Shown here: in pieces, positions 54,244-62,864 of the stretch
Numbering within the stretch: position 1 is the stretch's first letter
Layout of the letters: each line of letters opens with the position of its first letter
Origin: Merdibacter massiliensis
GTDB taxonomy: Bacteria > Bacillota_I > Bacilli_A > Erysipelotrichales > Erysipelotrichaceae
Assembly: GCF_900155395.1 (NCBI RefSeq)
Contig: NZ_LT699717.1
Coordinates: 1 to 64,000 of the forward strand
Direction: 5' to 3'
Length of the DNA stretch: 64,000 nucleotides
Notes under the pieces: model-generated
Database searches by the model: none
Told to the model about the DNA's origin: nothing
The model's input: only the letters and a program-made list of their open reading frames with translations
Program-made: the position numbers and the translations under genes

Positions 54244-55354
54244 TTATTCTGCTGATTGAATCTGCATTTTTAAATAAGCAAAAATGAAATCATCGAGATC
54301 TCCATCCATCACACCTTGTACATTGCTTGTTTCATAGCCGCTGCGATGATCTTTTACCAATGAATATGGATGCATGACATAAGAGCGGATCTGTGAACCC
54401 CATTCATTTGCCTGCTGTTCACCTTTGATCGCAGCCAATTTTGCTTCCTGCTCTTCGATCATTTTTTGATAGAGACGGCTCTTTAATACACGTAGAGCTT
54501 CTTCTCTGTTTTCATGCTGCGAACGGCCGTTTTGACAAGTTGCCACAAGACCGGTCGGTTTATGTACCATACGAACTGCAGAATCAGTCTTATTGATATG
54601 CTGTCCTCCTGCTCCGCTTGCCCGTTTGGTCTCTACGATCAGATCTTCCGGACGAATTTCGATTTCGATCTCATTATTGAACTGCGGCATCACATCCAAA
54701 GATGCAAAGGATGTATGCCGGCGTCCTCCCGAATCAAAAGGAGAAATACGAACTAAACGGTGCACACCTTTTTCCGCTTTTAAATACCCATACGCTTTAT
54801 CTCCCTCGACCAAGAACGTTACCGATTTGATTCCCGCTTCTTCACCAGGAAGATAATCCAGCTCAGTTACTTTAAATCCTTTGTGTTCTGCATAACGCAC
54901 GTACATACGATACAGCATGCCGCACCAGTCACACGATTCGGTTCCTCCTGCACCTGGATGCAGTTCCAGAATTGCATTGGATTGATCATATTCATGCGAC
55001 AACAGGATGCTGATCTCAAATGTTTCAAAATCTTTGCTCATCTGTTCATATTCTTCTTCACATAAAGCAAAGAGTTCCTCATCCATTTCTTCCTTTAACA
55101 TATCGCAAGTTTCATCCAGGCCAGAAAGAACATTTTCCAGTTTTTCAAAACTTTCGACTGTTTCCTTGATGGCATTCAGTCGACGAATCGTAGTTTGTGC
55201 TTGTTCAGGATCGCTCCAAAAGCCTTCTTCCATGGTCTTTGCGGTTAGTTCTTCGATCTTTAAACGCTTTTGATCTAGGTCAAAGTGACTCACCAAGTGC
55301 CTGCAGGCGTTCTTGATGAGTGTTCACCCCCTGTCGTATTTCATAAAGTTCCAT
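54244..55354 (-). CDS. prfB: Peptide chain release factor 2, programmed +1 frameshift
   Basis: RF2, about 369 residues when the two frames are joined. The ATG at 55354, two bases after secA, gives 24 codons (MELYEIRQ...LGESL) up to an in-frame UGA at 55282-55280. After a +1 shift on CTT-TGA-C the frame continues [12 protein letters not shown] to the end. GGQ is in [12 protein letters not shown], and SPFDS is the UGA-recognising SPF motif. Annotators may report only the downstream frame. Confidence 0.95.
55279..55294 (-). other. RF2 programmed frameshift site
   Basis: Minus-strand GGTGAG-TCA-CTT-TGA-C: a Shine-Dalgarno-like hexamer three bases before the slippery CTT and the UGA stop, as in other prfB genes. 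Low RF2 lets ribosomes shift +1, an autoregulatory loop. Confidence 0.95.
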
Positions 55355-55356
55355 TT

Positions 55357-57825
55357 TTATTCACCTTTTTCTTTTTTCTTTGCTTTTTGTGCCGCCTTTT
55401 CACGTGCTGCTTTTTCCGCTTCGATCTGTTCCGGCGACTTTCTTACGATACGCATGCGCAATAGGAAGACAACGATCTCGCGAGCAATTCGCTGTGTCAT
55501 CTCCTCAAAGAGATCGTAACCTTCGCTCACATATGCCTGCAATGGATTATTCTGTGCATAAGAACGTAAATGGATTCCATCTCGTAATTTGCTCATCGTA
55601 TCAATATGTTCGATCCAGTTGCGGTCCATGATACGCAATACGACGGTTTTTTCAAACGGCAAGAATTGATCATGCACAGGCTCGATTTCTTTTTCATAAC
55701 TATTGTATACACGTTCAAAGCAATAGTTGACCAGACTTTCACGATCTTTTCCTTGAATATCTTCGACCTTGATTCGATCTTCTTCACGCATGCCCATCAT
55801 GCCCAAGCCATCACAGATACCGGCATAATTGATCTGGTCTTCATGATGACTGACTTCCAGATTTGCCGCGATCGTATCGCTGATCACACGTTCGAACATG
55901 CCTTTGACGATATCGTGCACATCTTCATGTTCCAAAGTATAGTTACGCTGTTCAAACATGATCTCACGCTGCTTGCGCAAAACATCATCGTATTCCAGCA
56001 ACTGTTTACGAGCATCAAAGTTATAGCCTTCGACACGTTTTTGTGCCTGTGTTATGGATTTTGTGACCATTTTGGATTCGATCTGCTGATCACCCAACTG
56101 ATGGAATAAACCGTTGAGTCTTTCCCCGCCAAAACGTACCATCAGCGAATCTTCCAGAGATACGTAAAAACGAGAGAATCCAGGATCTCCTTGACGGCCG
56201 CTTCGACCGCGCAGCTGATTATCGATACGTCTAGATTCATGACGTTCGCTGCCTAAAACAGCCAATCCGCCTAATGCACGCGACTCCTCGCTTAATTTGA
56301 TGTCGGTACCACGACCGGCCATATTGGTCGCAATCGTCACAGAACCAACTTGTCCTGCTTTTGCGATGATCTCTGCCTCACGTGCATGGTTCTTTGCATT
56401 TAATACTTCATGGGGAATACGTTCTTTTTTCAACATCTTGCTGATCAGTTCGGATGTCTCGACTGCAATCGTACCTACCAATACCGGCTGTCCTTTTGCA
56501 TGCAGCTCTTTTACTTCATTGACCAAAGCCTCAAATTTTAGCTTCTTGGTCGCAAAGATCGCATCCGGATAATCGATACGGGCAATCGGACGGTTCGTTG
56601 GAATTTCAATGACGCGCATATTATATGTGGATAAGAATTCCTCTTCTTCTGTCTTTGCAGTACCGGTCATACCTGCTAATTTGGTATACAAACGGAAAAA
56701 GTTCTGATACGTAATCGTTGCTAACGTACTGCTTTCTTCTTTGATCGGTACACCTTCTTTTGCCTCGATTGCCTGGTGCAGACCATCTGAATACTCACGG
56801 CCTTTCATCAAACGACCTGTAAACTGGTCGACAATGACGATTTCCTGATCTTCACTGACTACGTATTCCACTTCATTTTTCATGATGTAGTTTGCACGCA
56901 GAGCCTGTGTGATATGATGCACCAATTGAGTATGCGCAACATCATAAAGGTTATCCACACGGAAGAAACGTTCTGCCGCTTTGACGCCTTCTTCGCTCAG
57001 CATGACCTGACGCGTTTTTTCATCGATCTCATATCCGCCGCTTACAAGCTTTTTCTCTCCGCTTCGTGCATCTTCTTCATAAACCGGTTTTCTCAATCGC
57101 TTTACAAATTGATCTGCCTGAATATATAAATTTGCTGTTTTTTTCTTTCCGCCGGAAATGATCAGCGGCGTACGCGACTCATCGATCAAGATAGAGTCTA
57201 CCTCATCGATGACCGCCATCCATAACGGACGCTGTGTACGATCTTTGACATTGGTCACCATATTGTCACGCAAATAATCAAATCCTAATTCCGAGTTTGT
57301 AGTATAGGTAATATCGCAATTATATGCTTCTCGTTTATTCACCGGTAGCAGTTCTCGTTTATTGACGCCGACGCTCAGTCCCAGATAACGATATACTTCA
57401 CCCATCCATTGTGCATCACGTTCTGCCAAATATTCATTGACCGTTACGACATGAACACCTTTTTGTGCTAATGCATTCAGATACACACACATCGTTGCGG
57501 TCAGCGTCTTACCTTCACCAGTCTTCATCTCCGCAATGTCGCCCTGATGCATTGCAATTGCACCCATGATCTGCACTTTGTATGGATGTTCTCCCAATAC
57601 ACGACGTGCTGCTTCACGTGCAGCCGCAAATGCTTCCGGCAATAAATCATCCAATGATTCGCCGTTTTGCACACGTTCTTTGAATGCATTTGTCTGTGCG
57701 ATCATTTCCTCCTGACTCAAGCTGCGCATCTTGTCATCTAAAGCCAAGACTTCTTCCGCCTTTTTTTCTAACTTTGCCACAATACGTTTATCACTACTGA
57801 GCATACGTTCTAGAAAACCTGCCAT
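55357..57825 (-). CDS. secA: Preprotein translocase ATPase SecA
   Basis: An 822-residue SecA. Walker A MKTGEGKTLTATM, DEVDSILIDESRTPLIISG, the AGRGTDIKL motif and helicase IV motif RGRSGRQGDPG are present. The C-terminus (EKAAREKAAQKAKKKEKGE) lacks the usual zinc-binding tail, as in some Bacillota. It drives protein export through SecYEG. prfB follows by two bases. A perfect 10-bp hairpin lies in the leader. Confidence 0.97.
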   Translation of the reverse strand: MAGFLERMLSSDKRIVAKLEKKAEEVLALDDKMRSLSQEEMIAQTNAFKERVQNGESLDDLLPEAFAAAREAARRVLGEHPYKVQIMGAIAMHQGDIAEMKTGEGKTLTATMCVYLNALAQKGVHVVTVNEYLAERDAQWMGEVYRYLGLSVGVNKRELLPVNKREAYNCDITYTTNSELGFDYLRDNMVTNVKDRTQRPLWMAVIDEVDSILIDESRTPLIISGGKKKTANLYIQADQFVKRLRKPVYEEDARSGEKKLVSGGYEIDEKTRQVMLSEEGVKAAERFFRVDNLYDVAHTQLVHHITQALRANYIMKNEVEYVVSEDQEIVIVDQFTGRLMKGREYSDGLHQAIEAKEGVPIKEESSTLATITYQNFFRLYTKLAGMTGTAKTEEEEFLSTYNMRVIEIPTNRPIARIDYPDAIFATKKLKFEALVNEVKELHAKGQPVLVGTIAVETSELISKMLKKERIPHEVLNAKNHAREAEIIAKAGQVGSVTIATNMAGRGTDIKLSEESRALGGLAVLGSERHESRRIDNQLRGRSGRQGDPGFSRFYVSLEDSLMVRFGGERLNGLFHQLGDQQIESKMVTKSITQAQKRVEGYNFDARKQLLEYDDVLRKQREIMFEQRNYTLEHEDVHDIVKGMFERVISDTIAANLEVSHHEDQINYAGICDGLGMMGMREEDRIKVEDIQGKDRESLVNYCFERVYNSYEKEIEPVHDQFLPFEKTVVLRIMDRNWIEHIDTMSKLRDGIHLRSYAQNNPLQAYVSEGYDLFEEMTQRIAREIVVFLLRMRIVRKSPEQIEAEKAAREKAAQKAKKKEKGE

Positions 57826-57865
57826 GTTATGCCCTCCATTCTCAGCTATGTTGTTGTTTACTTCG

Positions 57866-57889
57866 ATGCCTGATCAGCAGATCAGGCAT
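57866..57889 (-). other. Perfect hairpin in the secA leader
   Basis: ATGCCTGATC/GATCAGGCAT with a 4-base loop, without a following T-run. It is about 40 bases upstream of the secA ATG and 15 bases after a TACAAT. It may be an mRNA structure or an operator. Confidence 0.5.
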
Positions 57890-57958
57890 TATCGCAAATA
57901 TTGTAACACAACTCTTAAGCAACGCAAAACAGAAAAACGACTTTTCTATAAATAATCA

Positions 57959-57985
57959 AACCGGATCAGCTCCTTTGATCCGGTT
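57959..57985 (-). terminator. Second hairpin after upp
   Basis: A 10-bp perfect stem AACCGGATCA/TGATCCGGTT, followed by TGATTATTT on the minus strand. Tandem to the one below; a backup terminator or mRNA end structure. Confidence 0.5.
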
Positions 57986-58001
57986 CATCTGTCTAAAAAT
58001 G

Positions 58002-58030
58002 AAAAAAGTTTCTCTTTTTATAGAGAAACT
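58002..58030 (-). terminator. Terminator after upp
   Basis: An 8-bp stem AGTTTCTC/GAGAAACT (58007-58014 with 58023-58030), followed by six T on the minus strand. Confidence 0.85.
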
Positions 58031-58033
58031 CAA

Positions 58034-58654
58034 TTATTTTGTACCAAAGATGCGATCTCCGCAATCACCAAGTCCAGGCACGATATAGCCATGCTCATTG
58101 AGATGATCATCGAGTGCTGCCAAATAAATCATAACATCTGGATGTGCACTTTCGACTGCCTTGACTCCTTCAGGCGCTGCTACGATATTCGCCAGGCGAA
58201 TATCGGTTGCTCCTTGCTTCTTCACCATATCGATAGCCGCGATTGCACTTCCTCCGGTTGCCAACATCGGATCAACGATGATCACTGTGGCATCCGCAAT
58301 ATTTTTTGGATATTTTTCAAAATAAGTATGCGGCTGTAACGTTTCTTCATCGCGGTATAATCCGATATGTGCAACTTTCAAAGTTGGTATCAGATTGCAA
58401 ATACCATTGACCATTCCTAGCCCTGCTCGCAAAATCGGGACCAGAATGATAGGCTTTGCCAATTCATAAGTATCACATGGTGCAACAGGCGTTGTGATGT
58501 GAACTGGTTTTAATGGCAGATCCCGCGTGATCTCATATGCCATCAAACCGGCTACCTCATCTAAATTCTGACGAAAATCTTTCGTTCCTGTCTCTACATT
58601 GCGCATCTGTGTCAACTTATGCGTGATCAATGGATGCTCGATCAATTTATACAT
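58034..58654 (-). CDS. upp: Uracil phosphoribosyltransferase
   Basis: A 206-residue UPRT, making UMP from uracil and PRPP. The PRPP loop is [14 protein letters not shown], and the uracil-binding C-terminal motif is [18 protein letters not shown]. The ATG at 58654 follows AAAGGAA; the in-frame start at 58675 lies upstream of it. It follows walJ by 27 bases and is likely read through from the dnaB operon. Confidence 0.95.
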   Translation of the reverse strand: MYKLIEHPLITHKLTQMRNVETGTKDFRQNLDEVAGLMAYEITRDLPLKPVHITTPVAPCDTYELAKPIILVPILRAGLGMVNGICNLIPTLKVAHIGLYRDEETLQPHTYFEKYPKNIADATVIIVDPMLATGGSAIAAIDMVKKQGATDIRLANIVAAPEGVKAVESAHPDVMIYLAALDDHLNEHGYIVPGLGDCGDRIFGTK

Positions 58655-58681
58655 GTTTTTTTCCTTTCTTCCCAATAGGGG

Positions 58682-59428
58682 TCAATCTTCTTTACTGCCG
58701 AAAATATGAATGCCAAACTGCTGTGCAGGATACAAACGCAGATCATTACGCAAAAAACCGTGGCGGGAAAGCTCGTGTTCCAGCGTTTGATGTGCCTGCG
58801 CGCGCGTATTTCCTTCTTGCGAAATATGGGCCAATACAATTTCTTTCGTACGCTCTCCGATCACTTCCCGCAATACTTGTGCACTGTCTTCATTATTCAA
58901 ATGTCCATAATCATTGATGATCCGCTGTTTGATATAAATCGGACGATTGGTCTGCATCAGCATTTCTACATCATGGTTGCTTTCAAACACATAGTAATCT
59001 GCATTGCAGATCCGCTCTTTGACATCATTGCGCACATAGCCGGTATCTGTGATATAGACCAGTTTCTCGCCATCTGCTTCCAATACAAATCCGATCGTAT
59101 GCTCTGCATCATGGCTTAACGGCAATACCTGTACCTGGATATCTTTGATCCAAAAAGTCTCAAATGGTTCTACTTGCTGTTGTTCTCTTCCCAGGTCTGC
59201 CCAGGCATAGGCCGGTAAATGGCGGAATGAATTTAATTGGGCAACATGATCTTTATGGGTATGTGTGACCAATAAAGCATCTGCATCGCTTACATCACAT
59301 TGCAGTGTCTGCAGACACTGCTGCAGATAGCGTTTGGTTCCTCCACAATCGATCACGATCTTCGTGCCTTTATGCTTGATCAGGCAGCAATTTCCTTTTG
59401 AACCGCTTTCCAACAATGCTGCTTTCAT
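58682..59428 (-). CDS. MBL-fold hydrolase, WalJ/YycJ-like
   Basis: A 248-residue metallo-beta-lactamase-fold protein. The metal motif is THTHKDH near residue 57, and further His and Asp are in SHDAEH and TDTGYV. The length and the ESGSKGNCCLI start match the WalJ/YycJ group, whose members are tied to DNA replication and cell-wall regulation. Its ATG is one base after the dnaB stop, with GGGAGG inside the dnaB end. Usual walRK neighbours are not in the window. Confidence 0.88.
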   Translation of the reverse strand: MKAALLESGSKGNCCLIKHKGTKIVIDCGGTKRYLQQCLQTLQCDVSDADALLVTHTHKDHVAQLNSFRHLPAYAWADLGREQQQVEPFETFWIKDIQVQVLPLSHDAEHTIGFVLEADGEKLVYITDTGYVRNDVKERICNADYYVFESNHDVEMLMQTNRPIYIKQRIINDYGHLNNEDSAQVLREVIGERTKEIVLAHISQEGNTRAQAHQTLEHELSRHGFLRNDLRLYPAQQFGIHIFGSKED

Positions 59429-59429
59429 C

Positions 59430-60782
59430 TTAATAGCCTCCCTCTTCCAGGTGGTTATAAAAAGCAGAAATAGATTTATTGAAAACCAAAGAAACGTGTC
59501 CTACGCTGCCGTTACGATGTTTTGCCAAATTGAGATCGACAACTTCGTTAGCTTCTGCTCGCTCTTCCTGCTCGCTTGGTTTCTTATAATAGTCCTCACG
59601 ATACAAAAACATGACGATATCTGCATCCTGTTCAATTGCACCTGACTCACGTAGATCCGATAACATAGGCTGTTTATCCGTTCGCTGTTCCACACTGCGT
59701 GACAACTGTGACAAGGCAATGACCGGACAATTCATCTCTTTTGCCAAAATCTTTAAATTACGGGAAATCTCGCTGACTTCCTGCTGGCGGTTGTCACCAC
59801 TGCCCCGGCCGCTGCCGCTGATCAACTGCAAATAATCGATCACGATCAGGGAAAGTCCACATTCACTCATCAGCTTTCGACATTTAGAAAAGATCTGTGA
59901 TACTTTGATGCTCGCAGAATCATCAATAAATATCTTAGCTGCTGCAAGCTCATTTCCGGCTTCATTTAATCGATTCAGCTCTTCATCACTGATGTTTCCG
60001 CCACGCAGTTTATTTCCTTCCACTTGACTCTTGGCGCTCAATAAACGTTTCATCAAAGAATCTGCCGGCATCTCTAACGAGAAAAAAGCAACCGCGCCTG
60101 GATTACGCAAAGCGGTATACATTCCCAGGTTCAATGCTAAAGCGGTTTTTCCCATTGCAGGTCGTGCCGCCAAGATGATCAGATCTCCGCGCTGAAAACC
60201 GTTGGTCATACGATCCAGATCCTGATAACCTGTACGCACACCGGTAATATGATTATCACTTTCCCGCAAAGCAACCAGCTCTTTGATGACCCGATTGACG
60301 ACTTCCTTGCTGCTTTGGAATTCACTGGCTCTTCTGCTGCGGGTAACTTCTAATATTTCTTTTTCCGCATGATCTAATACATCATCTAAAGAACTGGAAG
60401 AATCAAAACCTTCTTCTGCTATTTGCTCTGCCGTTTCGATCAAACGACGCAAATGGTAACGTTCTTTGATGATATCGATATAGAAGATGCCATTCGCACT
60501 GGAAACGGCACTGTCGCTTAACTTGATGACATAATCGGCACCACCGACCATAGCCAGTTGATTTGTATCATTTAAACGGGTGATCAAGGTCGTAATATCC
60601 ACATTCTGTCCGCTGTCTTGTAATTCCATCATGCAGCGATAAATACGCTGATGTGCTTCTACATAAAACTCTTCTGCATGCAGGTCCTGATCAATGGCCA
60701 TGCGAACAAGAGAAGGGTATACTAGCATGGCACCCAGAATGGACTGTTCTGCTTCTGTACTATGTGGCAGCTCTCTTGCCAT
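59430..60782 (-). CDS. dnaB: Replicative DNA helicase
   Basis: A 450-residue DnaB-family helicase (named DnaC in Bacillus). The N-terminal scaffold (HSTEAEQSILGAMLVYPSLV) is followed by the RecA core with Walker A ARPAMGKTALALNL, Walker B LSLIVIDYLQLI and SQLSRSVEQRTDKQPMLSDLRESGAIEQDAD. It unwinds the replication fork. It follows rplI by 20 bases with GGAGG. Confidence 0.97.
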   Translation of the reverse strand: MARELPHSTEAEQSILGAMLVYPSLVRMAIDQDLHAEEFYVEAHQRIYRCMMELQDSGQNVDITTLITRLNDTNQLAMVGGADYVIKLSDSAVSSANGIFYIDIIKERYHLRRLIETAEQIAEEGFDSSSSLDDVLDHAEKEILEVTRSRRASEFQSSKEVVNRVIKELVALRESDNHITGVRTGYQDLDRMTNGFQRGDLIILAARPAMGKTALALNLGMYTALRNPGAVAFFSLEMPADSLMKRLLSAKSQVEGNKLRGGNISDEELNRLNEAGNELAAAKIFIDDSASIKVSQIFSKCRKLMSECGLSLIVIDYLQLISGSGRGSGDNRQQEVSEISRNLKILAKEMNCPVIALSQLSRSVEQRTDKQPMLSDLRESGAIEQDADIVMFLYREDYYKKPSEQEERAEANEVVDLNLAKHRNGSVGHVSLVFNKSISAFYNHLEEGGY

Positions 60783-60803
60783 TGGATATACCTCCTCTCA
60801 TCG

Positions 60804-61253
60804 CTATTTTGCACTTACATGAACATGAATGACCCCGATGACCTTGTTTTTATAAAGATCCACCTTCAGATCACTGTCTCCTAAAGAGGAAATAGAATCA
60901 TGTCCCAGGATCTTACGGCGGTCAATATGAATCGCATGTTCATTTGCCAGTTGCTGCACGATCTGTTTTGTAGAGATCGAGCCGAAAGATCGCCCATTAT
61001 TTCCTGTCTTGATCTGACATTGCAATACGATCTTATCTAAACGTTCTTTAATTTCAACTGCTTCTTTTTCCAACTGTTCCTGATGTAATCGTTCTGCCTC
61101 CTGCTGCTGATCCAATACTTTCATGCTTGTTTCGGTCTGTGCAACAGCTAATTTTCTTTTGAATAGAAAGTTGCGGGCATACCCGTCTTTTACCTCTACT
61201 ATTTCATCTTTTTTCCCTACATTCTTTACGTCACTCAGCAGAATTACTTTCAT
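60804..61253 (-). CDS. rplI: 50S ribosomal protein bL9
   Basis: A 149-residue bL9 with the N-domain [31 protein letters not shown] and a C-terminal rRNA-binding domain. The ATG at 61253 has GGAGGA at five bases spacing; longer frames run into IS copy 2. In Bacillota rplI normally follows gdpP directly; here a 1.6-kb IS separates them, and the Shine-Dalgarno survives at the IS edge. Confidence 0.97.
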   Translation of the reverse strand: MKVILLSDVKNVGKKDEIVEVKDGYARNFLFKRKLAVAQTETSMKVLDQQQEAERLHQEQLEKEAVEIKERLDKIVLQCQIKTGNNGRSFGSISTKQIVQQLANEHAIHIDRRKILGHDSISSLGDSDLKVDLYKNKVIGVIHVHVSAK

Positions 61254-61256
61254 TTT

Positions 61257-61263
61257 TTCCTCC
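61257..61263. repeat. Left flank TTCCTCC of IS copy 2
   Basis: TTCCTCC is the complement of the rplI Shine-Dalgarno. The same heptamer closes the element at 62880-62886. Confidence 0.6.
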
Positions 61264-61344
61264 ATTTCCCCGCGCCTAAAGTCGCGCGGACACAAATATT
61301 TCATCAATAAATCCCACATGCTTTATTTTCGTGTTACCCTATAA

Positions 61345-61528
61345 GAGAGGTGGTATACTACAGAGCACGTGGAGGTGAGTAGGAATTCTACTCAATTGAA
61401 TATCCTGTATTTTTATAAGTTGCCGTCATCATATCAAGCACAAATAAGTAGGACTTTGAGCCTGGACACTTATGATTGTTCAATCAACTGTTGTCGATTC
61501 GCTTTGATGACAGTCAATGCCACCTCTC
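61345..61528 (+). ncRNA. Candidate bridge RNA of IS copy 2
   Basis: The same structured 184-nt region as copy 1, with the outer 9-bp stem at 61345-61353 and 61520-61528. About four of 184 positions differ from copy 1, none in the main stems. See copy 1 for internal stems. Confidence 0.65.
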
Positions 61529-61554
61529 CTTTTGTATGAAAGGAGCTTTTTTAT

Positions 61555-62811
61555 ATGGCAATGAAAATCGTTCGTTTCAACTGCTGTGGCATGGATGTTC
61601 ACAAAGATCTGGTCGTCGCTACTATTGGTATCACCGATAGACAGTCGAACATCACAGAATATTTCCAACAATCTTTTTCCACTTTAAACTCGGACCTATA
61701 TCGTTTAAAGGATTGGCTGAATTCTTATCACTGTTGTGATGTCTGCATGGAATCTACCGGTAAATACTGGATCCCTATCTTCAACATTCTTGAAGGTGAG
61801 ATCAATGTCCATTTAACTCATCCCAAGTATGTCAAAGCCATCAAAGGCAAAAAAACTGATAAGAAAGATTCCAAATGGATCTGTGATCTCTTCAAACATG
61901 ATCTGATCAAATTCTCGTTTATCCCTCCAAAAGAAATCCGAGAACTGCGTGAGATCGCCCGTTACCGATACAAGCTGGTCTGCATGCGTTCTTCAGAACG
62001 GAATCGTTATCAGAACTGTATGACCGTTTCCAATATCGGATTAGCTTCTGTTGTCTCCGATCCTTTTGGCAAGACAGCTTCCAATATCATGAAAGAAGTC
62101 ATGAAGCCAAACGTGATTGATGATGACAAGATCTTAAAACTCATTCACAAAAATTGTAAGAACAAAGATAAGATACTAGACTCCCTTCACGGCTATCACA
62201 TCGAAGCGGATCAACGATTCAAGATGGAAAAATCATTGAATCATATGGAGTACTTGGATCAACTCATCAATTCATGTGAAGCAGAATTGGTCAAGCGGGC
62301 TTATCCTTTACGCGAATCTTTCCAGCATATCACACAAATAAAAGGAATTAGTTCCTTATCGGCCATTCTGATCATCTCTGAAATAGGAATCGATATGTCT
62401 CAGTTTGAATCCGACAAACAACTTGTCAGTTGGGCTGGACTTTCTCCTGCCAACAACGAAAGTGCCGGCAAGAAAAAGTCAGTTCGTATCTCCAAAGCTG
62501 GACAATATCTCAAACCACTGCTTGTCCAATGTGCTTTATCGACCATCAAAGATAAGACATCTTATTTTGGAAGAAAGTATTCCAATATCAAGAAACGACG
62601 TGGTCACAAGAAAGCCATCATTGCGATCGCACGCATGATGTTGGTCAGTATCTATCACATGATCCTAACAGGCGAAGTATTTCAACCAACGGATTATGAA
62701 TCCTTCATGAATCCACGATCCGATACCAAACAATCACTAACAGTTGAAGAAGCATTAAACTTTTTGAAACAATCCGGCATTGATATATCTTCTATTCAAA
62801 TCAACTTATAA
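61555..62811 (+). CDS. IS110-family DEDD transposase, copy 2
   Basis: A 418-residue DEDD transposase like copy 1, with CGMDVHK, CMESTGKYW, KTDKKDSKW and the C-terminal SWAGLSPANNESAGKKK serine motif intact. About 40 residues differ from copy 1 and the DNA differs by roughly a tenth. The ATG at 61555 has AAAGGAG upstream. Probably active. Confidence 0.95.
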   Translation: MAMKIVRFNCCGMDVHKDLVVATIGITDRQSNITEYFQQSFSTLNSDLYRLKDWLNSYHCCDVCMESTGKYWIPIFNILEGEINVHLTHPKYVKAIKGKKTDKKDSKWICDLFKHDLIKFSFIPPKEIRELREIARYRYKLVCMRSSERNRYQNCMTVSNIGLASVVSDPFGKTASNIMKEVMKPNVIDDDKILKLIHKNCKNKDKILDSLHGYHIEADQRFKMEKSLNHMEYLDQLINSCEAELVKRAYPLRESFQHITQIKGISSLSAILIISEIGIDMSQFESDKQLVSWAGLSPANNESAGKKKSVRISKAGQYLKPLLVQCALSTIKDKTSYFGRKYSNIKKRRGHKKAIIAIARMMLVSIYHMILTGEVFQPTDYESFMNPRSDTKQSLTVEEALNFLKQSGIDISSIQINL

Positions 62812-62864
62812 ATTTTTTCGATATTTTTACTACTTATTTTTAAGTCGGCTTTTTTTTTACAGTT

